Origin: Paenibacillus sp. 32O-W
GTDB lineage: Bacteria; Bacillota; Bacilli; Paenibacillales; NBRC-103111
Assembly: GCF_007679495.1 (NCBI RefSeq)
Contig: NZ_VEGP01000026.1
Location: 1 to 64,000, forward strand
Length of the DNA stretch: 64,000 bases
Direction of reading: 5' to 3'
The notes under the pieces are model-generated. The model ran no database searches. It saw only the letters and a program-made list of their open reading frames with translations, and was not told where the DNA came from. The position numbers and the translations under genes were made by a program. Shown here piece after piece: positions 51,702 to 60,351 of the stretch; within the stretch, counting starts at the first letter, position 1; each line of letters starts with the position of its first letter.

Positions 51702-52466
51702 GTGAGAAACATTAAGATGCAGGTAAGCTACGATGGTACAGCCTATTGCGGATATCAGATTCAACCGGATCAGGTGACTATTCAGGGCAAGCTGGAAGAA
51801 GCCGTCTCCATCCTTACCGGTGAAGAGGTTCATATTACCTCTTCCGGTAGGACGGATGCGGGGGTTCATGCCCGGGCCCAGGTCATTAACTTCTTAACCA
51901 GGTCGGCCATCCCGATCGAACGCTGGTGCCTTGCGATCAATTCCAGACTTCCTGACGATATTACCGTTCATACTGCCGAAGAAATGCCTCTTAATTTCCA
52001 CGCCAGACACGATGCCAAACAAAAGACCTACCGCTACAGCATTCATAGGAGCCGCTGGCCGGACGTCTTCCACCGGAAGACACGCTTGCATCACCCTTCA
52101 TTGCTGGACATCGATGCTATGAGAAGGTCCCTTCGCTACTTGGAAGGGGAGCACGATTTTACTTCCTTCTGCTCCACCCGGACTTCGGTTGAATCACACG
52201 TGCGTACCATCTTCTCGACCAGCGTGGAGTATAGGCCGGAACCGATGCTGGGAGATGGTGAGGCAGGTGTGATTCATATTTATATCACGGGGAACGGTTT
52301 TCTATTCAATATGGTGAGAATTATCGTCGGGACCGTATTGGAGGTCGGCACAGGCAAGAGAAGCGAGTCGGAAATCAAACAAATTCTTGATGCCCGGGAC
52401 CGTAAACTGGCAGGGCCGACAGCTATGGCTCACGGACTCACGCTATGGGAAGTCAGGTATGAATAA
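51702..52466 (+). CDS. truA: tRNA pseudouridine(38-40) synthase TruA
   Basis: Isomerises uridines in the anticodon arm. 254 residues from GTG after AGGAG. The catalytic aspartate is D52 in SSGRTDAGVHA; GNGFLFNMVRIIVGTV and PTAMAHGLTL are conserved. In many Firmicutes ECF transporter genes lie just upstream; they are missing here. Confidence 0.96.
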   Translation: MRNIKMQVSYDGTAYCGYQIQPDQVTIQGKLEEAVSILTGEEVHITSSGRTDAGVHARAQVINFLTRSAIPIERWCLAINSRLPDDITVHTAEEMPLNFHARHDAKQKTYRYSIHRSRWPDVFHRKTRLHHPSLLDIDAMRRSLRYLEGEHDFTSFCSTRTSVESHVRTIFSTSVEYRPEPMLGDGEAGVIHIYITGNGFLFNMVRIIVGTVLEVGTGKRSESEIKQILDARDRKLAGPTAMAHGLTLWEVRYE

Positions 52467-52529
52467 ATCTTCATATTGCCTGCTGATTTGTACGACTTTT
52501 TCTTGCTATTCAAATCCAGGTATAGTAAG

Positions 52530-52653
52530 ATATTAGATGGTGTTTCATAACTGGCTATCCCACGGCCCCGAGTCATGAAATGACCACCGGATAATTGAAC
52601 ATTAATGAATTAAATCATACAAGCTATTTCTGATGCTTAGGAGGATTAAGCAA
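52530..52653 (+). promoter_or_regulatory. Leader of rplM-rpsI (L13 leader type)
   Basis: The untranslated stretch contains the block CTGGCTATCCCACGGCCCC, which resembles the L13 leader described in Bacillales as I recall it, and a TCATGAAATGA dyad. TATAGT at about 52519 is a possible -10 box. It probably lets L13 control its own operon. Confidence 0.45.
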
Positions 52654-53091
52654 ATGAGTACCACATATATGGCTAAGCCTAACGAAGTTGAACGTAAATG
52701 GTACATTATCGACGCCGAAGGCAAGACCTTGGGTCGACTGGCCAGCGAAGCGGCCAGCCTGATTCGCGGTAAGCATAAGCCGACCTTTACGCCACATATT
52801 GATACGGGTGACTTCGTTATCATTATTAATGCCAGCAAGATTGTCCTGTCGGGGAACAAATTGCAAGACAAGAAATACTACAGACACTCGCTGCATTCCG
52901 GCGGTCTGAAAGTAACCTCGGCTCAGGAAATGCTGGCCAAGAAACCGGAGCGGATGATCGAACTGGCTGTTCATGGAATGCTGCCTAAGAACCGTCTCGG
53001 CAACAAAATGAAATTAAAGCTGAAAGTGTATGCCGGAAGCGAGCATCCACATCAAGCACAACAACCCGAAGTTTGGGAACTTCGCGGGTAA
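52654..53091 (+). CDS. rplM: 50S ribosomal protein L13
   Basis: 145 residues from [38 protein letters not shown] and the end of the family domain [12 protein letters not shown] are present. TAGGAGGA precedes the ATG. Confidence 0.98.
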   Translation: MSTTYMAKPNEVERKWYIIDAEGKTLGRLASEAASLIRGKHKPTFTPHIDTGDFVIIINASKIVLSGNKLQDKKYYRHSLHSGGLKVTSAQEMLAKKPERMIELAVHGMLPKNRLGNKMKLKLKVYAGSEHPHQAQQPEVWELRG

Positions 53092-53109
53092 TAAAGGGAG
53101 GACTCTTTC

Positions 53110-53502
53110 GTGGCACAAGTACAATACTATGGAACCGGTCGTCGTAAGCATTCGGTAGCACGTGTCCGCCTTGTACCGGGTGAAGGACGAATTGTTATTA
53201 ATAAACGCGATCTGAATGAATATTTTGGTCTGGAAACATTAAAATTAATCGTTAAGCAACCATTGGCCCTTACCGAAACGGAAGGTAAATATGATGTGCT
53301 GGTAACGGCACATGGCGGCGGAACGACTGGGCAAGCAGGTGCTATCCGCCACGGAATTTCCCGTGCACTGCTTAAAGCAGATCCGGAATTCCGCGGTTCT
53401 TTGAAGAAAGCCGGCTTCCTGACCCGCGATCCGCGTATGAAGGAGCGTAAGAAATACGGCTTGAAAGCCGCTCGTCGCGCACCTCAATTCTCGAAACGTT
53501 AA
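53110..53502 (+). CDS. rpsI: 30S ribosomal protein S9
   Basis: 130 residues from GTG after GGGAGG. The C-terminal tail RRAPQFSKR reaches the P-site t[22 protein letters not shown] is the family signature. Confidence 0.98.
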   Translation: MAQVQYYGTGRRKHSVARVRLVPGEGRIVINKRDLNEYFGLETLKLIVKQPLALTETEGKYDVLVTAHGGGTTGQAGAIRHGISRALLKADPEFRGSLKKAGFLTRDPRMKERKKYGLKAARRAPQFSKR

Positions 53503-53520
53503 AAAACCTTATTTTCAACC

Positions 53521-53557
53521 CTTTCGCCCATTTGCGTTATTCGCAAATGGGCGAAAG
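53521..53557. repeat. Perfect 16-bp inverted repeat after rpsI
   Basis: CTTTCGCCCATTTGCG and its exact complement around a TTATT loop, 18 bases after the rpsI stop. There is no T-run next to it, so it is more likely an mRNA 3' stabiliser or a site read on DNA than a classic terminator. Confidence 0.88.
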
Positions 53558-53601
53558 CTATATTAGGCACCAAAAGAAAAAGCAAAATCCACAATATAAG
53601 A

Positions 53602-53632
53602 AGCACATCACCCGGGTGGTGTGCTCTTTTTG
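53602..53632 (+). terminator. Terminator after rpsI
   Basis: AGCACATCACC pairs with GGTGGTGTGCT (one G-T), followed by CTTTTTG. Confidence 0.85.
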
Positions 53633-53764
53633 TTGATAACTTCAAAATTACACTTGGTTTTTCTTTAATGAGCTAAAATAAAAGCAATTCGGAAGAAATT
53701 CATAAAATGCATTTAGGTTATATTAAGAAAAATATATGAATTTTTAGTGAGGGAGGCATACAGC

Positions 53765-54199
53765 ATGAACGAAATCGAGACAATCTACCGACAGTTGTTG
53801 AATGCGTGGAACAATCAAGATGCACGAGAAATGGCTGACTTGTTTTCGGAGAGCGGCGAGCTTATCGGTTTTGACGGAAGTCAAGAAATTGGACCGGAAA
53901 ACATTTTTTCGCACCTTGACCCCATCTTCAGAGACCACCCCACCGCAAAATTCGTTAGTAAAGTTAATGATGTGCGCTTCTTAGGTTCAGAGACAGCATT
54001 GTTAAGAGCGATAGCGGGCATGGTTCCCCGTGGACAAACTGATATCAACCCGGACGCCAATGCACATCAGACCCTTGTTGTTAGCAGGAAAGAAGGGAAA
54101 TGGAAAATCGAACTTTTTCAAAATACCCCTGCTCAGTTTCATGGTAGACCAGAGTTGGTCGAACGTATGACAGAGGAATTACGATCCATGCTATCATGA
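53765..54199 (+). CDS. SnoaL-like protein (SgcJ/EcaC type, DUF4440)
   Basis: 144-residue protein of the NTF2-like fold. It opens with a helix (ETIYRQLLNAWNNQDAREMADLF) and then SESGELIGFDGSQEIGPENI, the typical pattern of the SgcJ/EcaC group whose members include ketosteroid-isomerase-like enzymes and stress proteins of unknown substrate. No signal peptide. The start follows GGGAGG; an in-frame GTG overlaps that site. It stands alone between two terminators, in a place with no gene in B. subtilis, so it may be an acquired single-gene unit. Confidence 0.82.
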   Translation: MNEIETIYRQLLNAWNNQDAREMADLFSESGELIGFDGSQEIGPENIFSHLDPIFRDHPTAKFVSKVNDVRFLGSETALLRAIAGMVPRGQTDINPDANAHQTLVVSRKEGKWKIELFQNTPAQFHGRPELVERMTEELRSMLS

Positions 54200-54246
54200 C
54201 TCGCTTAAGCGACTCTGAAACAGAGCGTGCAGCTTACATGTATACA

Positions 54247-54281
54247 GCCCTTTCCTAGTTCTGTCGGAAAGGGTATTTTTA
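54247..54281 (+). terminator. Terminator after the SnoaL-like gene
   Basis: CCCTTTCC (54248-54255) pairs with GGAAAGGG (54266-54273), followed by TATTTTTATTTT. Confidence 0.88.
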
Positions 54282-54384
54282 TTTTCTAAATTTCTCCATT
54301 TGGCAAAGTGTTCCGTATAAAATGAATCCTTTTGGTAAGATAAACAGTATATATACTAAGACTAATTTTAAAGAGGAGAAGACT

Positions 54385-55065
54385 ATGGGGATCTTATCCA
54401 GATTTAAAGACATTATGTCCAGCAATATCCATGCTTTTTTAGATAAGGCGGAGGACCCGGAGAAAATGCTGGATCAATACTTACGAAATCTCAGAAGCGA
54501 TTTAGGCCAGGTAAAGGCGGAAACGGCTTCGATTATGGCGGAAGAACAAAGAAGCAAGAGGCAGTGGGATGAATGCAAATCGGAGATCAGCAAGCTGAAA
54601 AAGTACGCGGTTAAAGCTTTGGAAGCCGGGAATGAGGGCGATGCCCGGACCTTCCTGGAGAAAAAGTCTTCTCTGGCTGCGAAAGAAGAGGAGCTGCAAG
54701 CAGCCTACAATCTGGCGTCCGCCAATGCGGTTAGAATGAAAGAAATGCATGACAAGCTCGTATCCGATATCGGAGAGCTGGAATCAAAGGCAGCCATGCT
54801 CAAGGGCAAAATGGCCGCAGCCAAGGCCTTGAAGAGAATGAATGAAATGGGTTCATCCGTCGCCGGTGCCAATTCATCCATTTCTGCTTTCGGAAGGATG
54901 GAGGAGAAGGTGAACAGGGCATACGACGAGGCTGAGGCGTTGGCCGAATTAAGAAAGGATCCGGCAGACGAATTCGAGGAGTTAACGGAGAAATACGAGG
55001 AAAGTAACGATGTGGAAGATGAGTTGGAGGCCCTCAAAAAGGAACTTAAAAACAATAAAGAATAA
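54385..55065 (+). CDS. pspA: PspA/IM30 family membrane-stress protein
   Basis: Coiled-coil protein of 226 residues related to PspA and Vipp1, which form rings on damaged membranes. It begins MGILSRFKDIMSSNIHAFLD, an amphipathic helix, followed by long helices almost to the end. EDPEKMLDQYLRNLRSDLGQ is the family signature. The ATG follows AGAGGAG; an open frame extends upstream without a site. The next three genes match B. subtilis ydjG, ydjH and ydjI, so this is the counterpart of SigW-controlled YdjF. I see no clear SigW promoter (TGAAAC-N16-CGTA) upstream. Confidence 0.93.
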   Translation: MGILSRFKDIMSSNIHAFLDKAEDPEKMLDQYLRNLRSDLGQVKAETASIMAEEQRSKRQWDECKSEISKLKKYAVKALEAGNEGDARTFLEKKSSLAAKEEELQAAYNLASANAVRMKEMHDKLVSDIGELESKAAMLKGKMAAAKALKRMNEMGSSVAGANSSISAFGRMEEKVNRAYDEAEALAELRKDPADEFEELTEKYEESNDVEDELEALKKELKNNKE

Positions 55066-55128
55066 TCGCACGAAGCTTCACCGGATCGGGTTTCTTCATT
55101 CCAACTGAAAGTGTTAAAATGAAGGAAT

Positions 55129-55152
55129 AAGCTGTAGCTGTAGCTACAGCTT
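55129..55152. promoter_or_regulatory. Perfect dyad between pspA and ydjG
   Basis: AAGCTGTAGC and GCTACAGCTT (10 bp each) flank TGTA, 37 bases before the next start codon. It could be an operator or an RNA hairpin limiting readthrough from pspA; there is only a short TTTC after it. Confidence 0.6.
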
Positions 55153-55188
55153 TCATAATGAAAGGCATTGAGCGAGGTGACACAGGGG

Positions 55189-56217
55189 ATGGTTATCCAT
55201 TACAAATGTCCCAACTGCGGCGATGATATGGCATTCGACAGCGATTCGGGAAGGTTAACCTGTCATAGCTGCGGAAGACAGGATAGAATAGAGGAATTTT
55301 CCGAAGATTTCATAACAACGACGTTTTCTGACGAGGACGCCCACGAATATCACTGCGACAATTGCGGCGCCATATTGATTACAGAGGCGGAAACAGCGGC
55401 TACGACGTGCAGCTTCTGCGGAGCGGGTGTTGTGCTTGGGGACCGGTTATCGGGGGCATTGGCTCCAGCCAAGGTTATTCCATTTACCATTAGCAAGGAA
55501 CAAGCGATGGCTGCATTTCGCAGATGGTGTAAGAACGGCAGGCTAACTCCTAAAGGTTTTATGACAGCGGATAGGGTTAAGGGGATTACAGGAATGTACA
55601 TTCCCTTCTGGTTGTATGATTTAAACACGAAAGCGAAGGTAAGTGCCGATTGTACGAGGGTGAGGCAATATACAAGCGGTAATTATATATATACAGAGAC
55701 GAAACATTATGATGTGTATAGAGATATTGATCTGAATTATGTTAAGGTTCCCGTGGATGCCTCCAAAAAAATGAATGATGAATTAATGGATAAATTAGAG
55801 CCGTATGATTACAGCCATTTGAAAGATTTTAAAACACCGTATCTGGCAGGATTTATCGCCGAGAAATACAACTACAATGACGAGGAGCTCCTACCCCGGG
55901 TTAAAGCAAAAATCCAAAAATTCATTGATTCCTATATTAGCTCAACCATCTCCGGCTATACTACAGTCCGATATAGAAGCAGACAAATCGATACCAAGAA
56001 GACAAGCAGCCATTACGTTCTTCTCCCTGTCTGGATGGTATATTATGATTACGGTAAAGCCGTGCACACTTTTGCGATGAACGGCCAGACGGGCAAGGTC
56101 GTCGGTAAGCCTCCGATCAGTTACGGTAAGGTCGCTCAATGGTTCGGCGGCATTGCTGCCAGTACCTTCATAGCGCTAAAACTCATCTCCTTAATGATGG
56201 GAGGCGAGATATGGTGA
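55189..56217 (+). CDS. ydjG: Double zinc-ribbon membrane protein (YdjG family)
   Basis: 342 residues. Two TFIIB-like zinc ribbons at the N-terminus (CPNCG...CHSCG and CDNCG...CSFCG, within about residues 6-80), a middle part with many tyrosines, and one membrane segment near the C-terminus (QWFGGIAASTFIALKLISLM). I start at ATG eight bases after AGGTGA; an in-frame TTG 21 bases upstream is possible. The function is not known; in B. subtilis the YdjG/YdjH pair helps place PspA at the membrane. It overlaps the next gene by seven bases. Confidence 0.88.
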   Translation: MVIHYKCPNCGDDMAFDSDSGRLTCHSCGRQDRIEEFSEDFITTTFSDEDAHEYHCDNCGAILITEAETAATTCSFCGAGVVLGDRLSGALAPAKVIPFTISKEQAMAAFRRWCKNGRLTPKGFMTADRVKGITGMYIPFWLYDLNTKAKVSADCTRVRQYTSGNYIYTETKHYDVYRDIDLNYVKVPVDASKKMNDELMDKLEPYDYSHLKDFKTPYLAGFIAEKYNYNDEELLPRVKAKIQKFIDSYISSTISGYTTVRYRSRQIDTKKTSSHYVLLPVWMVYYDYGKAVHTFAMNGQTGKVVGKPPISYGKVAQWFGGIAASTFIALKLISLMMGGEIW

Positions 56218-57011
56218 ATGGAAGAACGGCTTTAAAAGCGATTATGCTTTGCTTGGTAATCATTCCTTTTTTTCTATCTGCAGTAAATATTTCGCAGGCT
56301 GCCGCGGAGTCCAAACCGAAAGTTTATGATTTCGCCAATCTGTTGACCGAGACGGAAGTGGAAGAGCTTGAAGCGATGGCCGATAAGTATGGAGCGAAGA
56401 GAGAGACCGAATTTATCATATTAACGACCAAAGATACGGAAGGCAAAGACGTCGTTAAGTATATGCAGGATTTTTACGACGACAAGGCACCGGGGTATGA
56501 TAAACCTCATGGCAATACAGCCATACTGACGGTTGATATGCAGCATAGAGAAGTGTATTTGGCAGGCTTCTATAAAGCGAAGTTATATCTGGATGATTCC
56601 AGGCTGGATTTAATCCGTAACAAAATAACACCGGATTTGTCCAACGGGGATTATTATCTTGCCTTCAGCAAGTTTATAAAGACCTCTTATAAATACATGG
56701 GGATAAAGCCCGGTGTCAACCCGGAAAATATTCTCTTTACACTATGGTTTCAACTAGCCGCCTCCTTGGCTGTAGGGGGAGCTGTAGTCGGAGTTATGCT
56801 GTACAACTCGGGAGGTAAAGTCACTGTAAATGAAGGGACTTACCGGGATTTCCAAAACTCCAGAGTTCGTGAGCAGCGCGACGATTATATACGGACAACG
56901 GTCACCAAACGCAGGAAACCGTCCTCGAACAGCAGCAGCGGAGGCGGTGGCGGAGGGGGAGGAACGACCAGCGGGGGTCATTCTCATAGCGGAAGCAGAG
57001 GAAGCTTTTAA
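56211..57011 (+). CDS. ydjH: TPM-domain membrane protein (YdjH family)
   Basis: 266 residues. Signal peptide (hydrophobic core LKAIMLCLVIIPFFLSAVNI, then AQAAAES-like cleavage region), an extracytoplasmic TPM domain (KVYDFANLLTETEVEELEAM... onwards), a membrane segment (about 182-205) and a cytosolic tail ending in a Gly/Ser run with eight glycines and SGGHSHSGSRGSF. The Gly-rich end is common in this family. The ATG has GGGAGG six bases upstream inside ydjG; a GTG one codon on is also possible. Coupled with ydjG. Confidence 0.88.
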   Translation: MVNGRTALKAIMLCLVIIPFFLSAVNISQAAAESKPKVYDFANLLTETEVEELEAMADKYGAKRETEFIILTTKDTEGKDVVKYMQDFYDDKAPGYDKPHGNTAILTVDMQHREVYLAGFYKAKLYLDDSRLDLIRNKITPDLSNGDYYLAFSKFIKTSYKYMGIKPGVNPENILFTLWFQLAASLAVGGAVVGVMLYNSGGKVTVNEGTYRDFQNSRVREQRDDYIRTTVTKRRKPSSNSSSGGGGGGGGTTSGGHSHSGSRGSF

Positions 57012-57046
57012 GAATCCTAATCATACGGAAGGGAATGAGAAAAGAG

Positions 57047-58060
57047 ATGTCCTTTTTTAGAAATCAATTTGCTAATGTAGTGGAATGGGAAGAGTTTAGA
57101 GACGATATGATTTTCTGGAAGTGGAGCAATCGGGAGATCAAGAAAGGGAGCCGGCTTATTATCCGTCCCGGCCAGGATGCCATATTTATTAACAACGGTA
57201 AAATAGAGGGGATATTTCATGACGAGGGCGATTATAACATAGCTTCGGAAATTATCCCTTTTCTGTCCACGCTCAAAGGCTTCAAGTTTGGTTTTAACAG
57301 CGGCATGAGAGTAGAAGTGCTGTTCGTCAACACGAAGGAATTTACCGTAAAATGGGGCACGAAAAGTGCGATTCACATTCCGACCCCGCAGCTTCCCGGA
57401 GGGCTGCCGATTCGCGCCAATGGAACGTTTAATTTTAAGGTGAATGATTATGTGGCTCTAATTGATAAAATTGCCGGGGTTAAAGAAAGCTACTTTGTCG
57501 ATGACATCAAGCTTAGAATGACCTCGATCCTCGATCAGCTTCTTATGAAGTGGATCTCGAAGGAAGGCAAGGACATGTTTAACCTGCAGGCCAATGCTTT
57601 CGAAATTGCCCAAGGGATCAGGGAAGATATGGATATGCAGATTATAAACGATGGAATTACCATCACCGGCTTTAATGTCATGAGCTTCAATTATCCGGAA
57701 GAAATTCAAGAGATGATCACGAGGACCGCTTCCCACAGCATGGTTGGAGATCTCCAAAGATACCAGCAGATTTCCATGACCGACGGGATTGCCTCCGGCA
57801 AGGTTCAGGGCGGCGGTGCGGCATCCGATATGGCCGGCATGATGATGGGTATGAATATAGCCAATGAAATGCTGAAGAACATGAATAAAGGCAAAAACAC
57901 GACCGATCAGCCGGCACCGTCCGCCCCTCCCGCACAGGCAAATAATGATGAATCCGACAACACTGACGGCGGCAAACAGAAGCCGAACTTCTGCCCAAAT
58001 TGCGGAACAAAGACGAGCGGCGGCAACTTCTGCTCCAATTGCGGACACAAGCTGGTCTAA
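57047..58060 (+). CDS. ydjI: SPFH-domain protein with zinc ribbon (YdjI family)
   Basis: 337 residues, very close to B. subtilis YdjI as I recall it. A virion-core/SPFH (band 7-like) region fills most of the protein (GSRLIIRPGQDAIFINNGKI... FNFKVNDYVALIDKIAGVK), followed by a Met/Gly-rich stretch (ASDMAGMMMGMNIANEML), a Pro/Ala/Asn/Asp linker and a C-terminal zinc ribbon (CPNCG...CSNCG). I start at the ATG giving MSFFRNQFANVVEW; an ATG four codons earlier is too close to GGAAGGGA. Probably a membrane-associated scaffold acting with PspA. A terminator follows. Confidence 0.9.
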   Translation: MSFFRNQFANVVEWEEFRDDMIFWKWSNREIKKGSRLIIRPGQDAIFINNGKIEGIFHDEGDYNIASEIIPFLSTLKGFKFGFNSGMRVEVLFVNTKEFTVKWGTKSAIHIPTPQLPGGLPIRANGTFNFKVNDYVALIDKIAGVKESYFVDDIKLRMTSILDQLLMKWISKEGKDMFNLQANAFEIAQGIREDMDMQIINDGITITGFNVMSFNYPEEIQEMITRTASHSMVGDLQRYQQISMTDGIASGKVQGGGAASDMAGMMMGMNIANEMLKNMNKGKNTTDQPAPSAPPAQANNDESDNTDGGKQKPNFCPNCGTKTSGGNFCSNCGHKLV

Positions 58061-58098
58061 TGATTATATTCCTAAGGATCATATACAACACAACCTCG

Positions 58099-58130
58099 AA
58101 GCCTTCCCTGCCTTATGGGGAGGCTTTTTC
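58099..58130 (+). terminator. Terminator after ydjI
   Basis: AAGCCTTCCC (58099-58108) pairs with GGGGAGGCTT (58117-58126), with TTTTTC after it. The remaining gap to cysH (58131-58353) holds no recognisable riboswitch; I looked for a SAM box and did not see one. Confidence 0.85.
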
Positions 58131-58353
58131 CGTATTGTTCCCCCATTAAGGAACGGAACACACTATATCTGTTTTTATATTTCACGGTAAACGCGCAAGT
58201 GCAAAGGAGGACGATAGCCGGTTATCCTTGGCTGGCGGAAGCGCTGCTTATCTTATAGTTTATATGCACCAATAAGCTCCATCTTCAATAAACTGTGTTA
58301 TGTGCCCATTTCGGTTGGTTTATGGGAATATTGCAGGGAGAGGTGTCAAGGGT

Positions 58354-59073
58354 ATGAATTTATTTGAAAAGGAAGAGCTGATCCGGCAGGCTGGCCCGGA
58401 ATTGGAAAATCGCTCAGCCGAATACGTCCTGGCATGGGCAGTGGAACGTTTTCCTAACATCACCCTGGCTTGCAGCTTCGGGGCGGAGGATGTTGTGTTA
58501 GTGGATCTGCTGAATAAAGTCAGTCCCCGCACAGATATATTCTATCTGGATACGGACCTTCACTTCCGTGAAACCTATGAGACCAGGGACCGGTTGGAAG
58601 AGCGGTATGGCAAAGCATTCGTACGGGTGAGTCCCAAGCTTAGCCTGCAGGAGCAGGCCGAGGCGTATGGGGAGAATCTGTGGTCGGTTAATCCGAACCA
58701 GTGCTGCCTTATTCGCAAGGTAAATCCACTGGCCGAAGTGCTGAGCAAATATGACGCCTGGATTACCGGAATCCGAAGAGAGCAGGCTCCGACCAGGGCC
58801 AATGCGGGCAAAATTGAGTACGATGTCAAATTCGGACTGATTAAGTTCAATCCGCTGGCTGATTGGAAATCTGAGGATGTGTGGAATTATATCCGCACGA
58901 ACCGGATTATCTACAATCCTCTGCATGATTCAAATTATCCAAGTATAGGGTGTGAGAAATGTACTCGTCCGGTCCGGCCGGGAGAAGACCCGAGAGCGGG
59001 ACGGTGGTCCGGCTTCCAGAAGACGGAATGCGGGCTGCATAACGATTCTGTTGGTGTTGAACTGCAGAAGTGA
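58354..59073 (+). CDS. cysH: Adenylyl-sulfate (or PAPS) reductase
   Basis: Reduces activated sulfate to sulfite using thioredoxin. 239 residues; the PP-loop [10 protein letters not shown] (about 39-48), [26 protein letters not shown] and [18 protein letters not shown] are conserved. The cysteines in NQCCLIRK and CEKC are the four iron-sulfur ligands of APS-using enzymes, and CGLH near the end is the catalytic cysteine. The ATG follows AGAGGTG. Paired with sat and without an APS kinase nearby, so APS is the likely substrate. Confidence 0.94.
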   Translation: MNLFEKEELIRQAGPELENRSAEYVLAWAVERFPNITLACSFGAEDVVLVDLLNKVSPRTDIFYLDTDLHFRETYETRDRLEERYGKAFVRVSPKLSLQEQAEAYGENLWSVNPNQCCLIRKVNPLAEVLSKYDAWITGIRREQAPTRANAGKIEYDVKFGLIKFNPLADWKSEDVWNYIRTNRIIYNPLHDSNYPSIGCEKCTRPVRPGEDPRAGRWSGFQKTECGLHNDSVGVELQK

Positions 59074-59092
59074 CGAAACGGGAGGAACATAC

Positions 59093-60268
59093 ATGAAACT
59101 GGCTTATGAAGCTCATGGCGGACCGTTAGTAGATCGAAGAGTTAGTGGAGAAGAACGAGAAAGGCTGCTGCAGGAGGCTGCCGGGTTGGTTAAGGTCCCT
59201 ATCCATTCCCGCACTTTGTCGGATCTCGATTTGATCGCCGTGGGGGCGTTCTCTCCGTTAGAAGGCTTTATGACGAGAGACGATTATCAATCGGTTATTG
59301 AGCGGATGAGGTTGAACAATGGAGTGGTATGGAGCCTTCCCATTACACTTGCGGTAGAAGAAAAATACTTATCCCAGATATCTATAGGGGAAAACATAGC
59401 GCTAACCGGGGCGGACGATGGGGTCATCTATGCAGTGCTGGAGGTCAAGGATATTTACAAGGTCGATCAGAAAGAGGAGGCCAGACAGGTTTTCCTGACG
59501 GACAGCGAAGAGCATCCCGGAGTCGCCAAGCTGTATGAACAGCCGGCAGCTTATGTGGGCGGCCCTGTGAGGGTTCTTAACCGCAAGCCGATTAACGAAT
59601 ACAGAGAGTATTATTTTGACCCGGAGGAGACCCGCCGATTATTTGCAGACAAAGGGTGGAAGACCGTGGTCGGTTTCCAAACGCGTAACCCGGTTCATCG
59701 TGCCCATGAATATATCCAAAAGAGCGCCATGGAAATCGTGGACGGGCTGTTCCTTAACCCGCTTGTAGGAGAAACGAAAGCCGACGATCTGTCCGCCGAT
59801 GTACGGATGAGAAGCTATAAGGTGCTGCTTGAGAATTATTATCCCAAGGCTCGTGTCTTCCTCGGCGTCTTCCCTGCCGCCATGCGTTACGCCGGCCCAC
59901 GGGAAGCGGTCTTTCATGCCATCGTTCGCAAAAACTTCGGATGCACGCATTTCATCGTCGGGCGGGATCATGCAGGGGTTGGAAATTATTACGGCACTTA
60001 CGATGCCCAACTGATATTTAAACAATTTCAACCGGAGGAGCTGGGAATAACCCCATTGTTTTTCGAGCACAGCTTTTATTGTACGCGCTGCGAAAATATG
60101 GCCTCCGCCAAAACATGTCCTCATGATCCGCAGGATCATCTGCATTTATCGGGTACTAAAGTCAGGGAACTGCTGAGGAACGGACAGCATCCACCCAAGC
60201 AATTCACCCGGCCGGAAGTGGCGGAGGTGCTAATTCAAGGGATGGCGGAGCAAATAAACAGCCGCTAA
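59093..60268 (+). CDS. sat: Sulfate adenylyltransferase
   Basis: Converts sulfate and ATP to APS. 391 residues of the monofunctional Sat form. [16 protein letters not shown] (near 195-210) has the HxxH site, GRDHAGVG (near 290) the second ATP motif, and the zinc-binding cluster [16 protein letters not shown] follows near 330. The start follows GGGAGGAA, 19 bases after cysH; an open frame reaches back into cysH but lacks a site. Works directly upstream of CysH in assimilation. Confidence 0.95.
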   Translation: MKLAYEAHGGPLVDRRVSGEERERLLQEAAGLVKVPIHSRTLSDLDLIAVGAFSPLEGFMTRDDYQSVIERMRLNNGVVWSLPITLAVEEKYLSQISIGENIALTGADDGVIYAVLEVKDIYKVDQKEEARQVFLTDSEEHPGVAKLYEQPAAYVGGPVRVLNRKPINEYREYYFDPEETRRLFADKGWKTVVGFQTRNPVHRAHEYIQKSAMEIVDGLFLNPLVGETKADDLSADVRMRSYKVLLENYYPKARVFLGVFPAAMRYAGPREAVFHAIVRKNFGCTHFIVGRDHAGVGNYYGTYDAQLIFKQFQPEELGITPLFFEHSFYCTRCENMASAKTCPHDPQDHLHLSGTKVRELLRNGQHPPKQFTRPEVAEVLIQGMAEQINSR

Positions 60269-60285
60269 GTCGTGCTGGAATGCCT

Positions 60286-60315
60286 GTCATAATTGTCCAC
60301 CCCCGTCCATATGAT
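60286..60315 (+). promoter_or_regulatory. Candidate SigE-type promoter of cwlD
   Basis: GTCATAATT (60286-60294), 13 bp, CATATGAT (60308-60315). It resembles the mother-cell sigma E consensus (TCATATT, CATACAAT) and precedes a cortex-lysis gene, which in B. subtilis is made during sporulation. There are mismatches in both boxes. Confidence 0.45.
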
Positions 60316-60351
60316 TAAACAAGAGTCAGCGGATATAGGGGTGGATTTATA

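Noticed and set aside
54300-54384. SigW promoter before pspA
   Set aside because: A CGTA is present near 54314 but no TGAAAC lies at the required distance.
58131-58353. SAM-box or other riboswitch before cysH
   Set aside because: None of the conserved S-box segments could be found and there is no terminator next to the cysH start.
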